64,000 nucleotides of DNA from Aphelenchoides besseyi. Taxonomy: Eukaryota > Nematoda > Chromadorea > Rhabditida > Aphelenchoididae. Made by a program: the position numbers and the translations under genes. This document shows, piece after piece, positions 10,552-21,616 of the stretch (position 1 is its first letter; every line of letters starts with the position of its first letter). A model generated the notes under the pieces. It was not told the origin of the DNA. It was given only the letters and a program-made list of their open reading frames with translations, and searched no databases. The DNA lies in contig JAMPIQ010000003.1 of the NCBI GenBank assembly GCA_024699855.1, forward strand, positions 2,666,001 through 2,730,000, in the 5' to 3' direction.

Positions 10552-11178
10552 CTAAAAGAAATTTAATAAAAACAAATTTACTTAGCTTTGGATGATGAGG
10601 CTCATCGTTTGAATCGTTGTAGCGCTTGGACATGTTGACTAGACTTCAAAACGACTTGCTCTCGACACTGATGGCTGTGGTTTATATGTAGCTTCCGATC
10701 TGTCAGTTGAGTCGCTTTGGTTCATCTAACTAAATTGATTGGGACCTCGAGGTATTTTCGTTTTGAATTTCAAATTGACATTTGCAACCCAAAATGTCCC
10801 GAAGGAATGACTGCTGATTAGTGGTATTGTTGTCACACATTATGGTTGCGACCACCGGGTCGATCAAAAGATCGGTCGAGTTACACAACACTAGCAGTTT
10901 GAGTTATAAATGTGAAGCGTCGATCAGTGGCTGTCAACAAACTGAAAGAATACCCCGATGGTGTTTCTTACTATCGTCGTATCCTGCAGCGGATTGCAAA
11001 TTTTTTCAAGTCATCGTCTTAGAATTTCATGCCGTTGATCAACACGTTCAAAATTAGCATTTTTGAGTATGCAAATTTTATTTGACTGTTCCACGAATCA
11101 ATCAAATTCGTCAGTTGGAATTTATTCCGAGCTTTCGAACAGTCGTCCCAAATTATTGTTGAAACGTTGAATCCTGAG
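10552..11178. other. Divergent intergenic region between bHLH and kinase genes
   Basis: Contains the likely 5' UTR exon of the bHLH gene and one ATGCAAAT at 11069. The frame at 10821-11057 on the plus strand lacks recognisable domains and is broken in other frames. Confidence 0.45.
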
Positions 11179-13109
11179 ATGCCGACGACAACGACGACTG
11201 AGGGATCAAAAGAAGGTAAATCGAAAGAGAGCAGATGGAGGACGTTGCCGGACGATTTGGCGGCTTTGAGTTTCTACGTTGGCTTTTTGCCTCGGTGAGT
11301 TCAATAGGAATACGAGATTTGATTTGCTGTTTCAGAGATGCCGTTGAATCACTATTGAAAAACGACGGCAACTACGTTATTTGGGCCGAAGAACGCGAAC
11401 GCGGATCACGTTGGTGTTTCATGTTGGCAGTTCAGACGAAGACTGGAAAAGTGGGTTCCAAGTCACTTTGTGTGTGGAACGACCACTTTTCTTTTTCAGG
11501 TCCGACATTTGAATCTCAACTTCTCTCCGACTGATGGCGAAAAATGTTGGACTGTTGAAATGATGAAGGAAGCGGAGAAATACCGTGCCCCGACAATCAC
11601 AGAGCTTGTTTCTGCTCTTCATCAGAAAGCAGACATCTCGTTCACTGATGGTTCCGAACCAATAAAACTCGTCAAATCGGTCAAGCGTTCTTCAAAACTC
11701 TTCTGTGAATGCAAGGACTTGAAGATTAACGGCAACCGTCTTGGAGAAGGTAAGTAGTAGAATTCTTTGATCGATTAATTGATTTTCTAGGAAACTTCTG
11801 CAACGTCATTTTGGGAAAGTTGGTAACGCATGGAAGTACGGATAAACCAGTGGCGATCAAAGCGTGCAAAGATATTATGCCCGATGCGGTCAGTTTTTCT
11901 TCTCTATTCCATTTACTGTTTAAGTTGCAGATTGAAGATCACATTGCACTTGACCAGAAGGAACTCTTCATGGAAGCAAAAACACTTTCAAAACTTCAAC
12001 ATCCCAACATCATCGAGTTTTTAGGAATCATCTGCTTCAAACCACCGATCAAAGTTAGTTTTATGCGAAAGCCATAGAACAATGACTCGATTCCAGATTG
12101 TGATGGAGTTCTGTCCAGGTGGAAGTTTGTTCATTCATCTGCAAAAACACGCGGAGAAGATCTCAGTTGGCGAACGATTGCTCTACATGTTTGAAGTCGC
12201 ACGTGGAATGTACTATCTGGAACAACGCGAAACAATTCATCGTGATCTGGCGGCTCGCAACTGTCTAATCAGCAAGGACTCAACGATCAAGATCGCCGAC
12301 TTTGGTTTGAGCATCACGAAGAAAGCGGCCGTACATGAACGTTGTCAAAAGCTTCGAGTGCCAATCCGCCAAATGGCACCGGAAACCATCGGCCGACAAC
12401 CACGGTTCTCCAACAAGTCGGACGTTTGGGCCTACGGTATGTTTATTTGGGAGGTTTTCAGCAACGGTCAGAAGGCGTGGATAGATGAGGAGGTCAAATT
12501 CATCGCCCAGAACATCAAAGAGCGCAACATGCCAACTTTGCCAGGTCAGTGATGAGAACGAACGAGTTTTCATTTCTTGTTTTCAGCCAACTCTCCTCGT
12601 GAAGTCTTTGACATAGTCGCCGATTGTTGGGAACTTGAAATCGAAAAACGCCCGAGTTTTAAACAACTTACCGAGGTCACCAGCAAACTCGTCCAGGACC
12701 CGAAATTCGCGCTTCCACCGATCTCAGCACGTACCATCTGTGTTTACAAGGGGTTGAATCCACGCAAAAGCGACGACTTTGAAATCGAAGCAACAGTCAA
12801 AAATTCACCTCGATCGCTCCATGTAATCTCAGAGTTGATGATTCTTATTATTGATTTCAGGCCCAAACTGAGACCCAACAATCACCAGCTGATCGCCGTC
12901 GACAATCACGTGATAAAAACAGAACCAATCGTCGCGGAACACGCTCTACTTTTTCCAGCCGATCATCGCGTGACAAGAATGTTCGTCAGTCTCCTCTTGG
13001 AGAAAATGTCAAACACATCAAGTTAGTTGTGGACAAACAAACTAATCTCTTTGTTTGCAGGACCAAAGGTACCGATCGTCGCACTAACAAACCGGACGGC
13101 GCGGAATAA
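11179..13109 (+). CDS. SH2-domain non-receptor tyrosine kinase (Fer/SPE-8 type)
   Basis: About ten exons encode roughly 470 residues: a short S/T/K-rich N-terminus (MPTTTTTEGSKEGK), an SH2 domain (about 28-115, from LSFYVGFLPRDAVESLLKND to TITELVSAL), a kinase domain (about 155-415) and a basic serine/arginine tail. Kinase motifs present: GEGNFCNV loop, VAIKACK lysine, HRDLAARNC catalytic loop, ADFGLS, and MAPETI. The SH2 phosphotyrosine arginine of FLVR is replaced (NYVIWAEER), so phosphopeptide binding may be lost. Nematode genomes encode many such small kinases, typically sperm-expressed. Introns near 11295, 11449, 11750, 11889, 12053, 12544, 12822 and 13022. AATAAA follows at about 13145. 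Confidence 0.88.
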
Positions 13110-13421
13110 CCGTCGATTTCAATCTTTGTCGGAAGTCGTTTACAAATAAACATTTCAATTGAATTCGTTTCCTTGACAAGAAATTAAGGATTTCTGGCAT
13201 GTTTACTTTTTGTAAAAATGTGCACTTAAAGATCATTAGCTTAAGACATAGTGGTCAGCAAAGCCTGCTCGTTTTAAAGAATGTTTTTGAAAGTTTTAAT
13301 GCTTTGATGGCTTCAACATCTACGAAGTTTATTACAACAATAGATGGCCGTAGTTGATCGACATGAATCGAAATGCGCTCCCCTCTTGTTCATGATTTCT
13401 CGTTATTGCGATTACCATTTA
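13110..13421. other. 3' flank of the kinase gene
   Basis: Contains the polyadenylation signal at about 13145 and no recognisable gene. It ends at the TA next to a mariner-like terminus at 13422. Confidence 0.5.
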
Positions 13422-13860
13422 CAGGGTGTCTCAGCCAAAAGGCCGATTTTCGTGAGCTTATTACTCCGTTGTTAATAAACCGTTTTTGATGCGGTTTTTT
13501 GTATTCAGTAGCCAGTTCCTGGGCATTTTGTTTTTTTTATCATTTGTCTGTCAGAATTTCAGTCAGAATTCATCGAAAATGCAAAATTCTGAAGTGAGAG
13601 CTTTTTTCTTGCTTATTGATCCTCGCCTCTTTACTCTTAAATCTCCACTCTTTGCCCGTTATTACCCAACAGTTTTTGGACGCGACGTTAGTAATCTTCG
13701 ACCGACTGTTCGATCATCTCTTGTGGCAAGTTATTGAACACTCGCACGCTTCGCCCTTGAAGATCCTCGAGGTTGTCCGGTTTGGTCCGGTACACGAGGC
13801 TCTTCACGAACCAAGCGCAGAACTTCTGCTACCGTATCCTCCGTACGCGCCGTGCTAAGA
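13422..13860 (-). mobile_element. Truncated mariner relic (3' half)
   Basis: A TA is followed by CAGGGTGTCTCAGCC, the same kind of terminus as the mariner at 24.2 kb, and by a diverged version of its repeat (shared GATGCG-TTTTTTGT). On the minus strand 13828-13637 encodes a transposase C-terminus: FVKSLVYRTKPDNLEDLQ, NNLPQEMIEQSVEDY, a stop codon, then RRVQKLLGNNGQRVEI. This lines up with the last 58 residues of the 24-kb transposase. The catalytic region and the opposite terminus are gone, so it is a dead, truncated copy. Confidence 0.75.
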
Positions 13861-14065
13861 AACAAAGAGATAAAGAAGCACGAATCAGATGACTAGCTAC
13901 ACCCAATGTTCGTCGTCTCATCGGAGTTAGTGCCAAGATAGTAAGTTTATAGACAACGATCTTACAGCCAAGAAAAATACCTGTAGGCTTTCAACTGTTT
14001 TTTTCAGTTGATTTCTTTACCTCTATTCTGAGGGACAAAGTTAATGTTGATGTTTACAAGAACCA

Positions 14066-14698
14066 TCGATAATCGTGCTCGAATGTGTCGGCGGTAGTTC
14101 GTTGATCGAGTTTCTGAATTAAAACCGCGACAGCTTGCTGTTGCCAACAAAGCAATATACTGTTCAATGTGGCTTACAGTTTCGACTATTTACACTCTTG
14201 CAATTGCATTCACGTGACATTGCTGCCCGAAACTGTCTTGTTTGTGTGAAATACGGAATCGTGAAGATTTCGGGTTTTGGTTTTCGAGTGTTGACAACGT
14301 TCAGACCATAGATCGCACAAAACCGGCTCCTATTCATTGGTGAGCTCCGAAGGTTCTCGGTTGGGTATATTTTTTATTTTTCTCCTTTAATCATATGAGT
14401 TTTTAGGTATGGCGAAATACTCCAAAGCCGCCGATTGTCTGATGGAAATACGAAAGTTGTCGCTCAAATGTTTGAGCAAATATCCGACGAAGCGTCCGGC
14501 CTTGATGCTTTTTACGATAAAATTGCGAATGTCTGCAGGGACAGACATCACACGAAGATTCCAGGACTTGGTCTCGATTTAACTGGAATGAAGAGTAAGA
14601 AGATGACCAAGAATCAGCCCACGACAAAAGCGTCCACTGTTCAAGCATCAGAGAAAAAGGAATCGGCAAAACCGAGTTACAAGTCGAGAGTATGAACT
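14066..14698 (+). pseudogene. SH2-kinase (Fer-type) pseudogene
   Basis: Reading across frames shows kinase motifs in order: IVLECVGGSSLIEFLN then a stop; HSRDIAARNCLV for the catalytic loop with the HRD altered; VKISGFGF where DFG has become GFG; a W-stop-A-P-K-V-L version of the A-P-E region; KCLSKYPTKRP near the C-lobe; and, after a frame change, LDAFYDKIANVCRDRH plus a lysine/serine-rich tail. Stops and frame changes are numerous. It is a decayed paralogue of the kinase at 11.2 kb. Confidence 0.75.
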
Positions 14699-14765
14699 GT
14701 GAGCAAACTTGATGCTAAAATAAAAAATAATCTATTGCCGAATCATTTAAAATGTAAAAGTCTAA

Positions 14766-14847
14766 CGTGCACTACAGGATTCGAACCTGTGCGGGCGAAC
14801 CCAATGGATTAGCAGTCCATCTCCTTAACCACTCGGACAAATGCACG
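14766..14847 (-). tRNA. tRNA-Ser (anticodon GCU)
   Basis: The reverse complement folds as a class II tRNA. Acceptor arms CGTGCAT/GTGCACG pair (one G-T). The D-arm region contains GAGTGGTTAAGG. The anticodon stem-loop GGACTGCTAATCC places GCT in the loop. A long variable arm (TTGGGTTCGCCCGC) and the T-arm CAGGTTCGAATCCTG follow. The long variable arm and GCU anticodon identify serine. No intron. It is 82 nt long without the CCA end. Confidence 0.95.
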
Positions 14848-15116
14848 ACAGTTTCGCAGATGGAAAATCGAGCAATGAACAACATTTTTGGTCAGCAATC
14901 TCGACAGTCACTTTTAATCTTCGTGGACATGCCTTTGAAGTGAGAGTTGTGAACGAGTTTGTGTGTCTTCATTCATAACCCATACGAAATAGCCATCAAG
15001 ATATCATTGACGTCGAATAGTTAGAAATTTGCATAAGCTTTTGAAAAGAACTGAAACTCATAGTTTAATGGCTTAGTCGTTCAGTTTTCTGTGCTCCAAC
15101 AACCGTCTCTTCAGCT

Positions 15117-15655
15117 ATGAATCAAAGTTCAGTTGGGCACGAGAGTGCCTTCACGTCGATAAACCTTTGGCTAACCAACTATCTGTGGGAGTTCTCGATA
15201 ATCGTCTTGTTAGTGATCTTCATCTCTTTCATTAGTGCAATCTTCTGGGGCATTGGAGTGGTCAGTAGTCGGGTTTGTTGTTTTCTGTTAAATGAAAACT
15301 TTCGATTTTAGTACGTTGCAATCAAAGAATTGCTCGAAGAACATCAAATGAGAGTCAATAAGAAGATGATATCGGCAGAGCTTGCATACCAACAACAAGT
15401 GATCGATTACACTCACGGAGCTTTGAATCGCGAATTGGGCAAATGGCGTGAAAGTGTGGGAATCGGAGATTCGTCCCGTCGAATGCACTCTCGTGGATCA
15501 AAGTCATCAGTAAGTGCAAACCTCACTTCCACCAAAACTCTGTTCAGAAGCGTCAAGGCGCTGGAGTCGAATCGATTTATGTGTTGGACGAAATGAACGA
15601 GGGTCCAGAATATGAGACCACTACAGGCTCTTCGACTGTCAGTGATGCCGAGTAA
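15117..15655 (+). CDS. Small single-pass membrane protein with helical tail
   Basis: Three exons. The short N-terminus is followed by one hydrophobic segment (FSIIVLLVIFISFISAIFWG) and a helical, charged region (AIKELLEEHQMRVNKKMISA, AYQQQVIDYTHGALNRELGK). The end is an acidic/serine-threonine tail ending SSTVSDAE. Introns lie near 15260-15311 and 15510-15547. There is no cleavable signal peptide pattern, so it is probably membrane-anchored with the tail in the cytosol. No family recognised. AATAAA at about 15685. Confidence 0.65.
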
Positions 15656-15777
15656 ACGGTCGTAGAATCAAATTGTATGTTGAGAATAAAAGTGTTTTTG
15701 AAGTTGCGTAATCACAAAGCAGTTTTCTGAGAACCTCACTTCTTCATTTCACTTTGTGCTAAGCAGTCGGTTTCGAA

Positions 15778-17183
15778 ATGAGAAACAGTCGACGTCGTTC
15801 TAAACTTAAGCCGTTCGTTCCATCTCGTTGTTTCTCGTCTTACAGTCAATCGAGCTCAACAATCGAAACTCCGAAGTCGTTGGAAGCGGAGGTTCTTCCC
15901 GATGGATTGGATCCCGCTAAACATCCGGGAGAATGGCGTTCAAGTTCATCGGCTGCAAAAGGAAGTTTTTGGGAACAACAAACATTCAAACGAAGTGTGA
16001 ACATCAATCAGGCGGCTGCAAGTGTTGAAATGCGAACTACGTGGATGACCGTCAACGGAGTCGACCACCCTACTTCACTTCTTGACCTGTGAGTTCTAAT
16101 CAACTGTTTTCGTATGTGAGTTTTAGATCAACGGATGTTGAAAATGTTGATTTGTATACACGTCGAGCTGACAATTTGCCGTGTTCTCGTGAGTGTCTTC
16201 AGTTGGTTCTGAAATGGCTTCCACGAGGTCGATACGCCGTTTGTCCGACTCACAAACGCGTAATCCGTCATCCACTTCCACCGATTCAAAATGAACTCAC
16301 GTGCGATACCCAAGACGAGAAGATCGTGACGTGTAAACTCGTGAATTGCGTTTCACCAATCTATTTCACGGTCAAACGTTTCTCTGATGCAATGCGAGTA
16401 CTTGCTAGCTTCTCACTTATAATCAGTAGTTTTTAGTTTGGGCCACAAGTTGCATTCTGCTTTGAAGACGCGTTCTAATCGAATCAAATTGTATCCAATC
16501 GATCATGTAAGTGTTTTAATGCGTTTAAGGAATTGAATACAAATCGTAGCCAGTGGAGGGTGGTCATGCTTGTTGTTTGTATCTAAAAGAACTTCATCGC
16601 TGCAAAATTGAAATGATTGGCGCTAAGATGGTTCAGGTGGAATTGATCGATTTGGGCGAGAATGCGATTTTGGAGCACGGCAATTTGTTCGAATTGCCAA
16701 CCGATTTGGTTGAAATGGCTCCCGTTTTGGCTTTTCGTTGTTCCCTTTTTGGTTTGTGAAGATGATCGTAGTCGACGTCATACTATTTTAGGACAAGATA
16801 CCCGTCTGCTGGATTTCAAGTACGTGGAAAAGTTCAAGCAAACGGTCATGAATGTAGAGATGGTTCGCTTAGAACGTGAGTTTACAAACCAGTAGCCGAG
16901 TTATATCGTGTGTTTAGCGGGCGAATACGATGCAAAACATCAACGACATTTCGTCACAATGATCGATCCGACTCCACCGGTTTTGCCCGAGAACTCGATG
17001 GCCGGCCGTGGAACTCGAAATCGCCAACGAAAACCACCACCAGAAGTAGCTAAAGAAGAATTGGATGAGGACGTGAAAACGGCCGAAGAAGTAGAAAGTC
17101 ATTTGATGGCAATCAACATGGACGAGTTGGAAGAGTTTATGAGCTGTTTGACAATAGAAACCAAAAACGATGTTGACCAGTGA
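15778..17183 (+). CDS. Tudor-domain protein
   Basis: Six or so exons encode about 430 residues. A serine/arginine-rich N-terminus is followed by an extended-Tudor-like region. CVSPIYFTVKRFSDAM matches the V-x-x-x-x-S-P-x-x-F entry strand. CKIEMIGAKMVQVELIDLGE matches the Tudor core strands ending V-x-L-I-D-x-G. LFELPTDLVEMAPVLAFRCS matches the P-x-x-L-x-x-x-P-x-x-A-x-x-C segment after the core. Such domains bind methylarginine and act in germline RNP complexes. The C-terminus is lysine/glutamate-rich. The junction after FSDAM (about 16396-16440) does not keep frame with a canonical intron; see findings. Confidence 0.75.
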
Positions 17184-18587
17184 CGTTGAATATTAACTTT
17201 CTGTTGTTTGTAGTCTATTTATGTATTTGAAGCTATGAATAAACGTTCAATCGTTTATAAGCCATTAAACCATGTGAAACAATACAAATAGATGATAAAA
17301 AACAAAGGTCAATCGCTTAGCTTCAAAGATCAAATCCCCTAACTAATCGGCAATAATGATGGGGAGAAAGTGGAGTTGACGATTGGAAGCAAAGTGCTAA
17401 ACTTATAGATTGGAGTATGGAGAGTACATATTTGACATTTGTTTTGCAAGATACGAACTTTTACTGAGTAAATTTTTGACTTGAAATTAACACTGAAATC
17501 GGTTTTTCTAATCAAACTATATCGAAAGTTGAGCCGATTGCCTTGAAAGAACATAGCGTTGTGTGCATCAGTGGGGCTCATCGACATGCGATATATGACA
17601 GCATATAAAATAATTACAATGGACTTATTAACTTTGGTAAAAATTTTTTTTACATTTTTGCTCCAAATGTGGGTTCACATATTTTGGTTGTTACGATGTT
17701 TCCCTAATATGTATATTAGCATTCTAGAAAGCTCAACTTATGAGCGTTACAACGGTATATAATACATGGTTCCAAAATAGTTATTCGCAGAGATATGGTT
17801 GGTCTAATGTCAAGTTTCTGATTTCTTGATTTCAGTGCATTTCACCAGTTAATTGTTGAAACACCATACAATTAAGCGAACGGCAAAGCCGCGAGTTTTC
17901 CTGGTATCCCAATATGTCTGAATAAGACACTACTGATGGAGTATGTGATGGATTGACACTCAACATCGTTTCTATTTATCCGACTTGTTGCTTGATGACG
18001 GAATGCTAACTATCGCTGACAAAACACTCATTCAAGTCGACCGACCTTAAGATAAGCATGGCGTTTGGGAAATGAGCTGATTGACCTGTTTCGAATATCC
18101 GAACAGTCCTTGGACTTAGTTCACTCTCTCAGTGCGCAAAAAAGTGACCAGTTGACCTTTCCGGTTTTCTCATCGGCACTTTTGTGCGTCCGATTTTAAA
18201 CAGTTTGCGAAGTGGGTGGCCATCTTTGTTCTTTATCTACTGGAGAAGCAGAGCTCTGCATCACTTGGCTCATTGTTCGGCAAACGGTTGGTGTCTCTCG
18301 TTTGCGGTAATTTTTGTCGTTGGTAAACCTTATCACCTTTGATCTTAATGTTTCGCGTTCACGACTTTTTTGATCCGAGCTGAGATTGCTACATTGAAAT
18401 GGAAGAAATCGATTCTAGTCTAAGGAATCAACTCACTGCTTCCATCCCAGCACCCATGCCAGGAATCTCGCCAAATTGAATTGTTCGATTTGCAGTGGAC
18501 GCTAGTATTAAGTATTCAAGGACTGCTTTCCGAGAGACGAGCTATTGTTTTGATTCGCAGTCCAATGACAATGACAATTTGATTGTA
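17184..18587. other. Long intergenic region, no gene recognised
   Basis: AATAAA at about 17237 fits the Tudor gene 3' end. The rest is AT-rich without coherent exons. A short frame at about 18398 (MEEIDSSLRNQL) has no support. I see no repeat structure apart from the element starting at 18588. Confidence 0.5.
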
Positions 18588-19244
18588 CTGAGTGGTGCAA
18601 AATGAACTGCAAGGTCTATTTTTTAAATAACTGCAAAACTAAGAATTTTTTCCTGAACAAACTATATATTTTCTGAATCCTCATGGTTCCCAAATTTAGA
18701 TGAACTCAAAATCAAAATTTGGAAATTTTCAAAAAATTTTGCCTTGGCCCCCCCCCTTGTGTCGCTTTTCGGGCAGCTTTCAATTTAAAGAAAAAACGTT
18801 TATTAACAAGAGAAAACTTAGCAATCAACAAATCTCGACTTGTGCGCCTTCTCTATCAATGCACGTTTGTAGTCGACGAGCAAAGTTAGCGGCAATTCCT
18901 TCTCTCATCGGCCGATTTTGACGAATTTGATCCGCGATTTCTTCGATAGCCGCTCGCAATTGGCCAGTCAGACGGACAACAAAGTAACAACAACAATTGA
19001 TGTTATTCTTGTTTCATTTCACATCAATTTGAGTCGATTTCTTTAAATTGAAAGCTGCCCGAAAAGCGACACAAGGGGGGGAGGCCAAGGCAAAATTTTT
19101 TGAAAATTTCCAAATTTTGATTTTGAGTTCATCTAAATTTGGGAACCATGAGGATTCAGAAAATATATAGTTTGTTCAGGAAAAAATTCTTAGTTTTGCA
19201 GTTATTTAAAAAATAGACCTTGCAGTTCATTTTGCACCACCCTG
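18588..19244 (-). mobile_element. Non-autonomous mariner-type element with about 206-bp inverted repeats
   Basis: Flanked by TA at both ends (18586-18587 and 19245-19246). The left repeat (18588 to about 18793) and the right repeat (about 19038-19244) are near-identical reverse complements, including GCAAAATGAACTGCAAGG, a C-run and TTTAAATTGAAAGC. The right terminus reads CACCCTG, the mariner-type end; the left is mutated (CTGAGTGG). Between the repeats, minus-strand 18971-18825 encodes LRAAIEEIADQIRQNRPM and ARRLQTCIDREGAQVEIC, a mariner transposase C-terminus. It is an internally deleted copy, long-TIR like the 24-kb element but with different end sequence. Confidence 0.85.
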
Positions 19245-19245
19245 T

Positions 19246-19500
19246 ATTTGAGGACACGTGAATCGTAGGAAACTCGTGATTCTTTTTTGTCAGGAATTCC
19301 GAGTTTAAACAGGATGCAGTTATTGAATAAGGGTTCAAAATATCGCCAAAATTATCAACAAAGACGATAGCCACGTTGTGGATCGAATCAAATTGACGTA
19401 CTCTTAAATGACCGTCAGCAACGAGCTCTTCGATGGAATTCCAAAACAAATGACCATACTTATCAAAGTCACGGGGACGTGTTTGAGTGCAGTGAGCAGT
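19246..19500 (-). pseudogene. Tudor-like fragment cut by the adjacent element
   Basis: The minus-strand frame contains FDKYGHLFWNSIEELVADGH and QFDSIHNVAIVFVDNFGDI. The second resembles the V-x-V-x-F-V-D-x-G core of Tudor domains. The frame runs straight into the mariner-type element at 19244 and no continuation is recognisable on the other side. Upstream exons are not evident. It may be a gene fragment disrupted by the insertion, or an exon of an unrecognised gene. Confidence 0.35.
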
Positions 19501-20075
19501 CGAATAAGCTAACGTCTGTTTCTATTATTTAAATGAGATTATAATTGATTTAGAATGTTTGGTTGCTTTTGTTTGATGCTCGGTACTTCTGCAGTCTTAT
19601 CATTGGATGAGACGATTGTAGAAATCCAATGGAACAAGCAACTCAATCTGCAAGTTGTCAATGAGCTAGAATGAAGAAATGAACAATTTCTGATCAAGAT
19701 AAACTGCTTAAGTCGAATAGCAAAGAACTAAAGTCCCATGACCTTCCGAACTTACTCTTCATGCACGAGAAAAATGGCCTCACTTTTGCTGTTAAACTCC
19801 TACATAGTGTTTATTTTCATTCAAATATCACTTTTACATCATCAGAGACTGTTTATTGGATTTACTACTGTTCGGTCTTGTTAGCACAGGACAACGCAAC
19901 AATATTTTATTAACGGTGTAGAATTCAACAACAATAAATAACTAGACCAAGATCAAGGCAATTAACCCAGTCAACAACAACAACAGACACCCCACAAGCT
20001 GACTGACTATCGGCGGCAAGGGGCGAGATAATCACAATGCCAATGGTGTTACAATAAACCAATCAATACCAGTCT
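19501..20075. other. Intergenic; one tiny signal-peptide-like ORF
   Basis: A 39-codon frame at 19555-19674 starts MFGCFCLMLGTSAVLS after a TTTAG. It would suit a secreted peptide exon, but no continuation is found. Otherwise nothing. Confidence 0.35.
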
Positions 20076-21243
20076 CAGGACCGAACAACTACAATTGGTG
20101 GAACAGATGAAACTGATGAACCAGTCAACCGTTTAATTTTGGAGTAAATTGCCCGTCGATATGGCACCTGAAATGCATATTAATTTCTGTTGTTATTTTG
20201 AGACTCACAATGAAAACGAGAGTGGAAATGGAATTGAAGCACGGAATCCAATTGAACAGCATGACTATGAAATTTTGACCAATGCCACTATTAATTTCAA
20301 CATAAAGCAAAATGGTACTGATGAGTATAGGCAGAAATAGACTGAGTATTGGGATTAGTATCTGAAACCACAGGTCACCTCAATCAGCCATTTTCTCACC
20401 TGCGCAAATATTACACATGTGAATTGGTCCATGACCTTCGAACGACGACCACTTTCTTGCACTTGAGTTTTGAGGAATCGATAACTACGCCAAGCAATTA
20501 AAACAGACACGAAGAAGCTGCCAAGCATTACTATTTCATTGTAAATTGTGTACAGAAATGCCATGAAATTTCGCTAGACAAGTGATTATAGTACTTATTG
20601 AATAGACAAACCTGAGAATCAATGATAAATACCGGCGGAATGGGTGTTTCTTGAAACCACATTGACGAATAATCTTGTTTACGATCTGTGGTGTATATCG
20701 CGCTCCCAGAAAGGCCTGTAGTAATACCTGAAACCATAAAAACGACACAAACTAATCGAAAAAATGTCAAATTAGATGGCGGCCCATAGCGAAGTAAATG
20801 ATCTCGATACCACAGAGGTAGAGGTAAAATAACAGACGCAAAAATGAATGCTGTCATGGAAAAAACGTAGACAATCATTTGAACATCAAATGGCATCCAC
20901 GTTATTACTCCGAATAGGCTATGAAGTCCAATATCATTGACATAACGAATACGCTAAAATCTCTGGTTATGATTAAATATTTACGACTTACAATTGTTCC
21001 TAAAATAGAGGTAATCCAAATCATAAGATCAACTAAGTGAATTACAAGAAGAATCTTTCGAAAATGGTGCAATGAAGGTGGACTTTTGAATAAAATCATG
21101 TAGATGACCAGTGTAATGAAAATAAAACCAAAAAACGATGAAGCAGCGTAGTTGCAAATGAATACACGACCGAACGTTGTTGACACAAAGGTTTGATTTG
21201 TGACGTTTGCAAAGAAATAGGGATTGTGGACAAAGTACGACAT
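20076..21243 (-). CDS. Serpentine (7TM) chemoreceptor
   Basis: About five exons give a complete seven-helix receptor starting MSYFVHNPYFFANVTNQTF. Hydrophobic segments in order: FFGFIFITLVIYMILF, ILLVIHLVDLMIWITSILG, MPFDVQMIVYVFSMTAFIF, a segment ending RLVCVVFMVS, IYNEIVMLGSFFVSVLIAW, ILIPILSLFLPILISTILL and FIVMLFNWIPCFNSISTLVF. The end VPYRRAIYSKIKRLTG matches the P-Y-R motif after TM7 in nematode Str/Srh/Sri receptors. Introns near 20954-20992, 20572-20611, 20364-20400 and 20170-20210. The exact class is uncertain. It is tandem with a paralogue on the same strand; a role as a sensory GPCR is inferred from the family. Confidence 0.8.
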
Positions 21244-21616
21244 TGCTTGTAATGAGTAATGAACAGACTTTTATGTCCGAAGGTTCTTCAATTGAACATA
21301 ACCAGCGGACTGAAACGGGTAGACAATTTTTGTATTTTGAAATGTCTCGTGAGTAACATTCCTACTAAATGATTACGTTTGTATCAACTTTTCTCCGAAT
21401 AGACTTAAAAATAAATGCCAAGATACTTGTATCTTGATCATCTCAGATGTTAGCTGCCTGGACTTAATCAATCCTCATCACGAGATCGCCTTCCTACATC
21501 ACATTTACAAAGGTGTTTGATGAGGTTGGAATCGCTGTCTATACTCTACAATTCTCACATAAGTGCATTAGAAGCGGTTCAATTGTAAAGGATTGAACAC
21601 AATCACGTGTCGGTTT

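Noticed and set aside
10821..11057. Possible exon upstream of the 11-kb kinase
   Set aside because: Three frames are each broken and no donor links it to the kinase start at 11179.
17340..17590. Minus-strand 82-codon frame with a potential start
   Set aside because: AT-driven open frame without hydrophobic pattern, domain or splice sites.
18755..18764. C-run as an independent G-quadruplex signal
   Set aside because: It is part of the mariner-type inverted repeat and has only one run per arm.
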